Shown: positions 22,614 to 33,999 of the stretch, piece after piece
Numbering within the stretch: the stretch's first letter is position 1
Layout of the letters: each line of letters starts with the position of its first letter
From: Magnaporthiopsis rhizophila
Lineage: Eukaryota > Ascomycota > Sordariomycetes > Magnaporthales > Magnaporthaceae
Assembly (NCBI GenBank): GCA_003049465.1
Contig: PYSS01000063.1
Span: 130,248 to 194,247 of the forward strand
DNA length: 64,000 bases
Reading direction: 5' to 3'
Notes under the pieces: generated by a model
Told to the model about the DNA's origin: nothing
The model's input: only the letters and a program-made list of their open reading frames with translations
The model's database searches: none
Program-made: the position numbers and the translations under genes

Positions 22614-25115
22614 ATGGCGTTTGAGTCCTTGGCGGACTCGGATGACCCCCGTGATATTGAGCTCAGCTCCTTGTCCGCTATCTATCCCGAAATTGAGCCA
22701 GACCCGGCCGATGCACACGCCTTCTCCCTGGAGCTGCCCGTGAAGCCTGCACAGGCCGTCAAGGTCTTCTTCCCCGCGCCGGCGACAGTGGCACCCCCCG
22801 ATCTCGTGCCAGGTCAGCCGTCTGCACAGACAAGGGATAACAGCGACGGGGACGCAGTTGCCGAGCCGGCTCGTGAAGAGTCACACGAGCTTTCCTATCT
22901 ACCTTCAGTTCGGCTGCGGATCTCTCTTCCGGAATCATATCCAGCGGAGCTGCCACCCCAAGTCGAGCTGACTGCCGTGCCGTCGTGGATCCCAACCCCG
23001 CGTCTCAAGCAGCTTGTGGCAGAGTGCGGCAAATTATGGGAGGAGCTGGGGCGAGATTCGGTTGTGTTCGCATACATCGACTACATCCAACAACTCGCCG
23101 AGGATGCCTTTGGCGTGGCTGATAACGAGGGGACTCTGAGTGTCGATCTGCAACACAAGATTGCCATATTGGACTATGACATATCCGCCAAACGCGCTGC
23201 TTTTGAGCGCGAAACGTTTGACTGTGGCGTCTGCCTCGATCCGAAAAAGGGGTCAGCCTGCCACCGCATGTTGGACTGCGGCCATGTCTTCTGCACCTCG
23301 TGCCTACAGGACTTCTACAACAATGCGATAAAAGAGGGCGACATCTCCTCGGTCCGCTGCCTTGCTCCCAACTGCGCCAAGGAGCGTGAAGCTTTGGCTG
23401 CGGCTGCGGGTATCAAAAAGAGAAGAAGGCCAAAGCTCATCAGTCCCAGCGAACTGCTGCAGATTCCGCTCGACCACGACGTCGTCAAACGATACGTTAC
23501 GCTAAAGTACAAGTCGGAGCTCGAATCGGACAAAAACACGGTCTACTGTCCTAGGCCCTGGTGCAACGGGGCAGCCAGGTCCAAGAGGCACCGGAAGCCC
23601 GAGGGTCTCGAGTTCTCGGAGGGCTCGGACGCGTCTGGCGATGAAGGGGACGGTGCGGATGCTCAGAGCTCGTCAAAGGCATCCGGGAAAGCCGTGGCCT
23701 ACAACAAGACAGAAGACCTCCTGGCAATATGCGAGGATTGCGGCTTTGCCTTTTGCAGTCGCTGCTACCTCTCGTGGCATGGAGAGTTCTTCCGGTGCAC
23801 GGCGAGGCGTGACAAGGGGGAACTCTCGGCCGAGGAGAAAGCGTCGCTCGAGTACATGAACCTACACACAACGCCATGCCCTACCTGCGCGGCGCCAGCA
23901 CAGAAGACACATGGCTGCAACCATATGATCTGCGGCCGACAGGGCTGCGGGACTCACTTCTGCTACCTGTGCTCCGCATGGCTTGATCCCACCAACCCGT
24001 ATTCACATTACAATCAACAGCCCGGCGGAAGGATCACAGGGTGTTTCGGGCGGCTCTGGGAGCTCGAGGAAGGAGACGGCGATGACGTTGATCTAGGATT
24101 CGCTGGAGGGGCCGCCGGTCGACGGCCTGGCCCGGCAGCGGCAGAAGATTTTGAACAGGAGCTAGACCCGGCGCTCCTGATCCCCGAGATAGAGGAGATG
24201 GACGACCATGGTGAGGATAGGGACGGCGTCGCGGCCGGAGCCCATCAAGGGCCCAACGAAGGTCGCGCTCCAGCCAACAACGACAATAATAATAATAACA
24301 ACAACGAGGACGGTGTACGGAGAGGAGTGGCCCTGGAAGCTCCCCTGGTCCTCCGGATCGACGTCGATCCTCCAGCGCCCCCTGCGGTCCCTATGCCACC
24401 TCCTGCTGCCGCTGCCGGAGGGAGACAGCAGATGCAGAACCCGGGAGGCAGGCAGCAGAACGCACGAGGGCGAGGAGCTGGGCGTGCAGGACGTGAGGGG
24501 CAAAACGCCAGAAGAGGACGTGGGAACCAGGGCCCAAACCATCAGCATCGCGATCAGGGGCCAGGACGGAACAATGCCGCTCCAGGTAGAGGGCGCGGAG
24601 GCCGAGCACTACGAGGGGCACCTACCGGGGCTGCTCCTGCCGCTGCCGCCGGCCGGAGAGCCCCTGAACCAGACGGGGACGGTGACGGTGACGAAGGCCT
24701 GGCCGATGCCCAGCTTAACGAAGCCCAGCGAGCCTGGGTCCGACAGTAGGCCACCTGTTCCCCTCTCTTCCATCCGTTCCAATCACATCACATCCCCGAT
24801 TACGTCCCATTCTGTGCCTTTTTACCACTTAGGCACGATATTACATGCCGCTTCTCCCGGGCTTCCTCTTCAGTCGAAATAGTTGCATGGCACACGCACG
24901 CACATGCATACCCCCCCTTTTTGCCCCAGCAGTTTAGACACGGATATGCATGTCGATGCTGCCGGTGTGTATCACTTTTGTGGGGTAGGTACAGCGAGGC
25001 TAACTGAAAACGTCGTTTTGATAGATTCGTGCAAATGGCGCTCAACGACGAGGAAGACTTGGTTGAATCAGACAGCGATGACGACGAGGAGGAGATGGTG
25101 TTTTGGATTCCATGA
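22614..25115 (+). CDS. ITT1: RWD-RING-IBR-RING (RBR) E3 ubiquitin ligase, ITT1/RNF14 type
   Basis: Two exons, 22614-24745 and 25025-25115, give 740 aa. An RWD domain covers about 8-168. RING1 has Cys/His ligands at about 204-254 (CGVC, CGHVFCTSC), the IBR lies at about 290-394 (CPRPWC, CEDCGFAFCSRC) and RING2 at about 422-453. The probable catalytic Cys is 435 in HGCNHMIC. RBR enzymes take ubiquitin from an E2 as a thioester on that Cys. The yeast relative ITT1 is linked to translation termination and human RNF14 to stalled ribosomes (established for those proteins). The tail has an Asn run, an RGG-like region and then AQRAWVRQFVQMALNDEEDL. Exon 1 alone would stop at 24749 (711 aa), but the intron has a CTAAC branch site and exon 2 ends in an acidic tail closing MVFWIP, so the spliced form is preferred. 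Start is the first in-frame ATG. Confidence 0.88.
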
Positions 25116-26055
25116 CGCATGGACGGCTGCGATGCCGCGGTGAGAATCAGCAGCGGACCTACATGGTAGATAGAAGCGAAGCTGTGACGGCGACGTATAT
25201 GCCTTATTCGGCACATGATGCTACCGAGGGGACCTCACGCCCTCGAGTTAAGGACCGGGACCTGGCATGATGACTGCATAGGTGTCATGACAACAGCATG
25301 TATGTAGATGAAACTTCTCGAATGGAAAGGAAAGAAGGAGCCCTCGTCTATGAAAATGCAACTTTGAAAGTTCTGTCGGACAAAGATGTCTGTGTCTGTC
25401 ATCTTTCTGTCGTCCCAGAACCAAAAAAGGACCCCTGACCGTACCCCAGCCCAGGTGTCGTTCCCTGATGCTGCCGTCTCCATCTCTGGGGGGCGTGTTC
25501 GGACCGCATACGTATATACGACATCCCACAAAGGGCAAGTAGGTTACAACGGGCACTAGATGCTTCTTTCCTTTTCTGGGTATGTAGGTTCCTTTCGTTC
25601 TGGTTTTCCCCATGCAGAATGGAATGGCATCTTTGAGCACAGACTGTCCTGTCGTCCCATGTCTCGAAGAATCTCGAGCTGCCTACATACGGTACTGAAC
25701 CTTTCTCTTCATGTTCCTCTTTGGGATAGATGGACCCCATCCTGCCCGCCCCCATCCTGCCTTTGCCACTGTAATGTCCCACCGGCCGGGCTGGCTGGGC
25801 TGGCTGTCAAAGCGCTCGGACGACTGTCAGGCCGGCAGGGAGGCAGGAGGCTAATGAATGACAAGCAAGCAATGAGCACGAACCCCAAAGAAGAGTGCGG
25901 GGTGGATGGATAGGCACATGGTATGGGATAGGATAGGGATACCAAGGCAAGGCGGAGAGAGGCGCGTCGGCGTCGGGGCTACCTCCCCGCCGCAAGCTGA
26001 TAATGGGCCTGTTCGGACTGCCTAAAGGGAAAAGTGCCCATTCGGGCAAGGGCGT

Positions 26056-26080
26056 TGGTGGTGGTGGTGGTGGTGGTGGT
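26056..26080. repeat. (TGG)n microsatellite
   Basis: About eight TGG units in the gene-poor region, followed by a degenerate GT-rich stretch. Confidence 0.9.
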
Positions 26081-26828
26081 GTGTATGTGTATGAGTGTGG
26101 TGTTTACGGACTGTCTATTGCGATCGGCTGTACGAATTCTCTTCCGTGGGTTGACAAATATCCCGTGCCGTGGTCGTTCCGTCGGGTTCATCGCATTCGC
26201 AGATTTCAGTCGGGTCTTTTTTCTTCTCAAGCCTTCCCCAATCCGTTTCTGCCACGCGATACGAGATTCCGTTTAGGTATTCCAGCAAAAAAAAAAAAAA
26301 GGCCGGGCCGTCCATGGTTGCCTACGATACCAGGTCGGGCCGAGAAGAGGAAGAAAGAAGAGAGACGAAAAATAAAAGCCGATACTACTACTCGCGGCCA
26401 ACCGAGAAAGCTAGATAGATCGAAGGCGAGGGTCGACCAAAACGGGAACCATGGACGTCCCAGCTAGGAAACTGGAAACTGGAAACTGGAGATGGACAGT
26501 CGGGTATTATCTGTGCGTAGGTTGTTATGTTAGTAGGTTTGCGCACGGAGAAAGGGAAGGGGAGGCCTTCTTTTTTTTGCCTGTCGTTCGTCTAGTTCTG
26601 CCCGTTCGGGGATTTTATTGGAAATCGGCCCTCTTTCAATGTCGCCCCAAGAAATTGCGGAAACCCCACCAGGGAGCGGAGCTTTAATTGACTGTGGGCG
26701 GTTGTGACCGAACGGGCTGAGAGGGAGGTTTTTTTTTTCGGTACATAAAATGAGGGGCGAGAGGATAAGAGAACGAGAAAGACAAAAATGAAGTGTAGCA
26801 AGAGATGGATGATGACTTTGGGCAAAAT

Positions 26829-26860
<32 letters not shown>

Positions 26861-27234
26861 CCTCCTGGTCTGCCGTCCTGGTATTGGGGTCGCAGGTAAC
26901 ATGTGCCCGTGTCTGTGTGTCCGTGTAAGGTATACGAGGCTATGACCTGCCATCCATCTCCCCCAAGGCCAGGAACCAAACCCACCTCACTCCATGGCAT
27001 GTGGTCGGGTTCCGCAGGTCTAGACTCGTGCAGACAAGGAGCGAGAAGCAAGCAACCAAGCAAGCAAACACCATGACGACCCATCTGCGCGTGCCGTCGA
27101 GATGGTGTGGCGTTCCATCGCAGGGTGGGTGGGCTGCTTCAGGCTACGCGACGACGCAACCGCCTTGACTCTGTCAAGAACGAAAGCTGGACGAGAAACT
27201 TGGCGCCACTGTGCCTGATCCACCCGCTCACTTG

Positions 27235-27236
<2 letters not shown>

Positions 27237-27288
<52 letters not shown>

Positions 27289-27318
27289 AAAAAAAANNNN
27301 NNNNNNNNNNNNNNNNNN

Positions 27319-27368
<50 letters not shown>
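27237..27368. repeat. Long poly(A) tract holding an assembly gap
   Basis: A run of A with a single C at 27288 is interrupted by 22 N at 27297-27318 and then resumes. The true tract length is unknown. The frames reading through it as poly-Lys or poly-Phe are artefacts. Confidence 0.97.
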
Positions 27369-27370
<2 letters not shown>

Positions 27371-29907
27371 AAGAAAAGAAAAAAAGACTAAAAGGCACAG
27401 ACTCTGACGCCCCGCGCGTTTGGTGGGCGTGCGTGTCAGTAAGAGAGAATGGAAGGGAAAAAGTGGCGAAGATACATACATATTGCACGGTGCTATACGC
27501 CATATGAGATACCAGATGTGACACGAGACAGGAAAAGAAGCAATGGCCACCTCTGGGTGTCTTTGGTTTACTCCGCCTCCCCCTTCTTTTTGCTAGAGTA
27601 CGGTACTCCCACTCCCGGCTTGAACCTCCTCGTCGGCCTGATTTGCATGAGTGGCGGCACCTGGCGGAGTTGTTTTGTTTGGTTTTGGATCAAAGTGGCA
27701 ACGCAGCGAGCAGCCTGCCCAGCCCGCCCTTGAGGCCCGTGCCCATCCGTCTCCAGAAAGAAATCCGCTCGGGAATCGAGAAGAGTGCCTTCCTCCACAG
27801 GCAGAGGGACAACTGGATAAAGGGAAAAGAGTGAGAAAAAAAAAAGCTCCGAGAACCACTACCACCACCCACCCGTCCGTCGTCCAGGGGGACGATCCCT
27901 CCTCCCCCACTCGCAAAGAGCCGCAATAACGGACTTTGCTACTTACTGCCCCTATCCTTACAGAAACAAAGCCCTACCAGGGGAAAAAAAATAACGCTTT
28001 CCCGGGGGGGCCTGTCCTTCCTTACTCCCGCATTAGAATAGCCAGGCCGTCGATCCTGGCTAGGTCGCCGAGCCCTGTAATACGCTTTACGTTGGGCGGC
28101 AAACAGACAGGCCTCTTCTTCTTCTTTCGCCCGTCCCTCTTTGTTGATCCTCCCATTTCTCCCCGCGCGAGTGGATGGATGGATGGATGCTGAGAGGGCC
28201 CTGCTCTTGGCTCCATCGCAGGCCCTCCTTTCATCTGTCCCAAAACGGCCACCAGCAGGGCCGCCGCGCATGTAATCCATGTACAGTTATCCATGGATCG
28301 GTTATCTGTATGAAAGGGACCCCCTCTTCTTTCGGACAAGGTCGGTTGCCGCTGTTCCGCTGATACCATGGCCCTGAAATGGGTTGGTTGGTTTTAGTAC
28401 CCACCCTGTCACTACCAAGCATGGAATCATCCCCAGGGCACGCCACCCACCCATCCACCACCCACCACAATGTCGCCAGTGCGGTGCAGTGCAGTGCAGT
28501 GCTACCACAGCAGGGCAGCAAGCAATGCAACCGGCACAGATGCGCACATCTCGCCTGATGTCGTATCCATAGGTAGGGTGCTTTTCGCCCATCCAAAACT
28601 GGGTTGACGAAACAAGGTCACAAAAAGAACCCGCTACCAACGCGTCATAAAAAAGAAGGGAGAGAAAGAGACAGAGTCGGCGATTACCGCTCTCCGCTCT
28701 CGCCCGCCCGACTCAACTCCAGTTCGAACCGCCGGCAGATGCGACGGCAATGGGGCCCGCTCATTGTCCACATCTCTTGGTCCGGGGGCGTAACGAAAAA
28801 GTTAACCCAAGCACACAAGCACAAGCCAGAAGCGAAAGGCAGGCTGCCCCCTGTCCAACGGCGGTGCTTGGGAGAGTGGTACTGGCGGTGGAGTCGGCAA
28901 TCCTCCAAGGGGGAGTGTCGACTGTGCTCTGGTCCGGGTCGGTAAAATGCACGCCCCTCCTGCGCTTCGGACAGAGAGAGACAGAGAAGATGCGGAGGTC
29001 GGTATGTATATAGGGAACCACAGAACGAAAGCACGGCGTTTGCCAGCCCACAGAGGTTGTCCGGAAGAGTGGGCGACTTAGTGTGGGCGGGTCCTTCTTC
29101 CCCAAGGTCTCCGTTCACCAGACCCCATTGTCTCTGCCTTGTCTTAGGCTCTGAACCACGCGCCTCGGGGCTCTTTGCTGGCCTAGTAGACGCCACTCTT
29201 CTGCATGCCCAGTATGAGCAGGTTAGCTGACATCGACGGCACTGCGGAGCGGCCGCAGAGAGCGTACTGCCGTGCCTACCTACCACCACCTCTTGCTGCT
29301 GGAGTGGCGGGATGGTACGTGTACAGTTCACGGTCCGGCTCGTTTCTCTACTGTCATGCCTGTTTCTACGGCAAGTCAGGCTCCGGGCACCTGTGGTCAA
29401 TGCTGCGTGAAGAGGAAAAAAAGGAAGAAACAGCAAAAGCACAACCATAGCCGCCGTCTCCCCCAAGGGCCGAGACTCCGATGTGGGCGGTTAAGGCTAG
29501 CGTGGTAGGTGGCGGATGGAAGCTCCGGTCCCCGACGACTCAGTGGGCCCTTCGCGCGCCAGATGGATCAGTGAGGTACTGTACATCTGCGTAGGGCCTA
29601 GCCCAGCTCCCTAGCAGACATGTGCCGTGCCTCGCAAAGTCGACTGACCAGTTCGAGCCCGGGTTTGCCATTGGGCCAGCCCGATAGACAGATAGCTGGT
29701 TGCTGAATGCTCCGAGGACGGGCGGTGACTGGGTGGGCTGCTCGCTGCAGGGTTGTAGCGGTACTTCCATGTGCCGTCACAAGCCTCTGTTTCGTTCGGA
29801 GAGGAGCGCGCTGGGATGGACCTTGCCATCCCTTGACGGACTGCCACCACAGTCAACTCTGTTCCCTCTCCAAACACCGCAGTTCTTTGGGTCGACGACG
29901 ACCTTCT

Positions 29908-29926
29908 CATGTACATAATGTACATG
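29908..29926. repeat. 19-bp inverted repeat of 9-bp arms
   Basis: CATGTACAT and ATGTACATG flank a single A, giving a perfect inverted repeat. It could be a dimeric protein site or chance; there is no gene within 10 kb on the 3' side. Confidence 0.8.
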
Positions 29927-32900
29927 CGAGGGCCCCATCACACTCTGGTTTTACCCTCACACCCTCCGTCCCACCCCCTCGGCCGCGGTCTCAAGCGAAA
30001 AGCGGGCAGGCCGGATCCACGAAAGGCGGTGACCATGATAACCGCTCAGCCCAGAACGGCACCCTAGGGACCGTAGATTGCTGCAGGCGATGCTTCCGAC
30101 TGCTGCAGGTATCGGTGTCTGGGAAGGCCGGTGCAGAACCCCTCTTTTGTCTTCATCTTCGCCCTTGTCGTGCCCCTTCGCCTCCTCCTCTGACCCGGGC
30201 CCTTGTCGTTGTCTTTGATGACGGTCATGCGGCAATGAGCCGTGATATCTTTGCTGCGTGGGCCGCCAGCCCACAACGACTCGTGCACAGGAGGCAAGGG
30301 AGATCGAGGCACCAGGCCTTTTGTGTTGTGTGCACATGTACGGCACACAAAACTACCGACTGGCTTCCTCTCGGCCACGCCATTGGCAGCCCCTCGTCCC
30401 CTCCCTTGCAACGCTAGCACGCTCCTTTTCCTGGGCTGCAGGAAAAGCGTGAGGGGGTTCCGGCCTCCGTTTCCGCATCGGCCGAGATGTCTGGCTGGGC
30501 AGTCGATTGCTGTTGAGGTACTGTATAGGTACTCGTTGAGCTCTCTGGACGGCTGGCTCTGCTGCTACCCACACATGTGGCCAGACAGCCAACGACCGGC
30601 GACCCGAGGAAGCCCGGGCCAGCACGTTGTCCCACACCCCCTGGCCGGTACAGAGTACAGAGGTGGCCATCCCGCCAGGCCAAGCCAGGCCAGTGGCTGG
30701 CTGGCTTTCACTCCCTGGTCCGTCCGGGGGAGGGGCTGGATGGCCGACCACAGTACATAACTGGGCCAGCACGGCCGCTTTATTGCAACTCTGGTCGCCC
30801 ATTCTTACCACAGCCGAACGAAGGCCACCTAGGCGGCCGCGAAGGCTGGGAGAACCGTGAGCTGATCTGTTTGCAAACACCGATAGTATAGTGCTGGCGA
30901 GGAAGGCAGACGAGATTGGAGTCGCCACCTTTATCTCCCGGTCTCCCTAGTTCTGCAGTGACAAGCCCCCAAAAACAGTCGTGTCCCCGGTCAGGGAAGT
31001 ACCTAGGTAGGTAGGGAAGTATCAAGGTATGCTCAAAATTGACCCGGCATAAGCCACTGGGTGTGTCCACTCGGCGAGCGACACAGGGTGGTAGGTAGGT
31101 CATACAGCACAGCGCATATGCCGGGCGCGAGCTAATAATAACGCGGGACCGACCTGATTATACCGTGTGTACCATTGAGCCGCGAGATGGTGTGCCAGCT
31201 CAGGAAGCCTCGAAGTGTTTTTTGGGGTTCATACGAGAAATGGTGTCCTCGGCGGTGGTCGAGTCCGAACTGCCCGGCGTCGAATCCCCGTCATTGAGCC
31301 AGTCGACGTTGGAGAGAGGGGCCCGCCCCTGGCCTGTGCATCGGAGCCAGTCCCCGCCGGCTAGAGGCGAGCAGCAAGCAGCTGAGGTCCAGGCTCCAGG
31401 CTCCAATGCTGCGCCTCTCGTGTTTGTTTACGGCAGTTGTGCATTAGACTGGAGACTGGCGCTCGGCTAGAACAGCCATCGTAAGCTGGACGTTTCTGGG
31501 CGACGTGACAGGAAGACGGACAGCACAACTCGGTCCTCCCTTGGGGGTGCCAGGGGTCGGCTGGATTGGTCATTGGTGTATTGGACAAGGGCACGCTTCT
31601 AGCTTGCAAATCCCTTCAGGCTAAAACAGCAAGGAGACGAAGACGTCCGTCCGGGATGGAAGTGACGGTTGCCCAGAAAATCGTTCCTGCCGTCTGCACG
31701 GGCCTTTTTTTTTTTTTTTTTTTTTTTTTTCCTTTCTTTTGTTTCTTTTTTCTTCCCCCCAACCCCCAACGTGCCGTAGCTCGCGACTGGGTCAATAAGA
31801 GGAAGGAGGTGCCGAGGCCAGGGGCAGGTGCGATGGCATAGAATCACCCCTCCCTCCTTCCCCCAACAGTTCGCGATAGAGGTATCGAGTTGGCAGGCAT
31901 GCCCGTCCGCCCACCTACCCGCCCGCCCGCATCGGTCTTTGGAATTTGGGCTTGGCGACTGCAAGCATCCACAAGCTCGGAAGCCGTGTTTCTTTGTGGC
32001 TCCAAGCACTGCGTGTGTTGCCAAATCCGGCCAAAAGTCCCATCCACCTATCCACCATCCATGAGGCTGTCCCCACCCAGCGTCGGTCCACCGTCACCAC
32101 CACCACAACCACCACCCGCCCACGCACCCAAAATACCACCACACCTCTCTCGGAAGGATTTGGATCTGGCCGGGAATGACGGACGCACCATGTGTTGCTT
32201 TTAGCTCCTTGCAGAGCTGCCTCCATTGACGCTCCAATGACCGTAAAGCACGGTGGGATTCTGTGATGCAGAGGCGGCTCGCCCTATCTGTCGAGAGTTT
32301 GTCACCCTCCTTTTGCTCGCTCGTCCATCCGCCTGCTCTCTCTTTCTTCCCAAACGGAGCCCAATGGCCAATGTGCCTAACTCCGCCGGCAGCCGGAACC
32401 CCTATCTCCAGTTCGAGCCAACAGGCGCGTTCTGCCCTGGCAGTTCCTTGAAAAAGGGCGCGGTTTGCTGCAGGTAATCCCCACCCGTCCGGTCACCTCC
32501 TCCTGCTTTTCCTACCTACCTCATGTACATACTCGTGGGAGTGCGTGATGGGTCGGGACCGACGTGCAGGACCAGGTGACTGGAGTTAGTAATCAATGCC
32601 CATCCATGTCAGCATTGTTCTCTCCTGTGCCTGTCTCTTGCTCATCCTCCCGCTCTCCCGTCGATGCTGCAACCATGTCTTACCTGATCTCCATTTTCGA
32701 CCCCTTCGGCCTCGGTCCCGTCCTTGCTCCTTCCGGGCTTACTGCGGTGTGAACTGCGGGGTCATCAGTGAAGTCAAAATGTGGCCCGCCACTTACATAC
32801 ACCAGTCCCCCGAGACAGCACCAACGGACTGCCGTCCCACCGACTTCCGAGAAAGCTGCTGCACAATGCAGATGAGGTTGCCCAGCTGCGTATAGCGGAA

Positions 32901-33999
32901 CCTGCACAATCAGCACCACCCCTCTTTTGTGATAGACCACAGTGCCTGTTCGCTAGATCGGGAGACCACATGGGTTCTCGTCCGGAATACTCGTAGGCCA
33001 TTTTTGTTGCCGCCACGTTCCTCCATCCGCCTTCCCACTGTGGTCAGACCACGGCATCTATGGGCGAGTCTGGTGGACTAGCTTGGCTAACTGCCGAAAG
33101 GCATGGCAATAATCTGACTGCATTGCTACCCTGTTGCTTTTGAGGCTGATACCTGTACCCAGCAAGCGCCTAATCCATGAATGTGAATTTCTCGTTATAC
33201 CTTTCTTATTCTCCCTATGAACATTACCAAAGATCTGTCCGCCAACCAACCGCATATTTCGCAAATGAATACGCCACACACTGATGGTAGGTTGCGGTTC
33301 GGCACGCAATAACGGGTTACGTCGGATGCCACAGTAGCAACTAGATTGTTTGCTACGCCACGAGTGAAATGAAATCAAATGCAATTGTGAGAACGGACGA
33401 TCGAGATGGAAAAGAGCCGCTTGTGGTAGGTAGGTAGTCCGTAGCAAGTCGTACAAAGAGCTGCATAGGTACCTAACTGCGCTTGCCTGCCGCATGATCC
33501 TTGCGGAGGAACGGAGCCTGTTTCCGAAAATTTCTACATTGTGTCTAGCTGAGTCTGCGTCACGGCGGCGCCTAATCACGGTATCGGCATCCGCCCACCC
33601 AAAAAGAAAAAAAAAACAACGGAAGAAGCCAGACGAGACGACGACAATCATCATGGCTACCGTTGGGCTGATTCGCCAGAACATCTTGATGTGATGGACG
33701 CAGTCAGCGTGACATGGTAAGCAGGCATACATACGCATACATCCACTACACCCACCGCCCGCCATAGTTGAGTTACGACGGATGAAGGAAGGCAGAGAGC
33801 GTGAGGTAACCGTTGCAAGCGGGAACGGGAAGGATATGGAGGCTGGCAGGGTGGGCAGAGCAAAATAACGGGGCCCTGGGCTGGGTGTGGAACTGTGCAG
33901 TGCCGCCCTGGTGCGGCGAAGCTACCTATTATACACACAGCCCCGAGAGGAGATAACAAACAATAATAATAATAAAAAGGCGCATCCGGAAATGCTGGA

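Larger units (their letters stand above)
25116..33999. other. Gene-poor region, part 1
   Basis: No exon recognised on either strand after the RBR stop. Frames of up to 260 codons (for example 28684-29466, minus) begin at non-ATG codons, lack motifs and are often driven by homopolymers. Visible elements are a (TGG)n run at 26056-26080, A14 at 26287-26300, T28 at 26833-26860, an A tract holding an assembly gap (27237-27368), TGCAG repeats near 28485-28502, a 19-bp near-palindrome at 29908-29926 and T26 at 31705-31730. Several CCTAGGTAGG-type motifs occur between 31000 and 33450. Confidence 0.5.

Noticed and set aside
27020..27550. Frames rich in Phe or Lys around the N gap
   Set aside because: They are translations of the poly(A)/poly(T) tract and of N bases, not genes.
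28684..29466. 260-codon minus-strand frame with a signal-peptide-like start
   Set aside because: The first codon is TTG, no ATG follows near the hydrophobic part, there is no family motif, and codon use is unlike the real genes.
29640..29695. tRNA-like signals on the minus strand (TGGCCCAATGG resembling an A box and GGCTCGAAC resembling a B box)
   Set aside because: The bases around the TCGAA loop do not form a T stem and no 7-bp acceptor stem closes; treated as chance.
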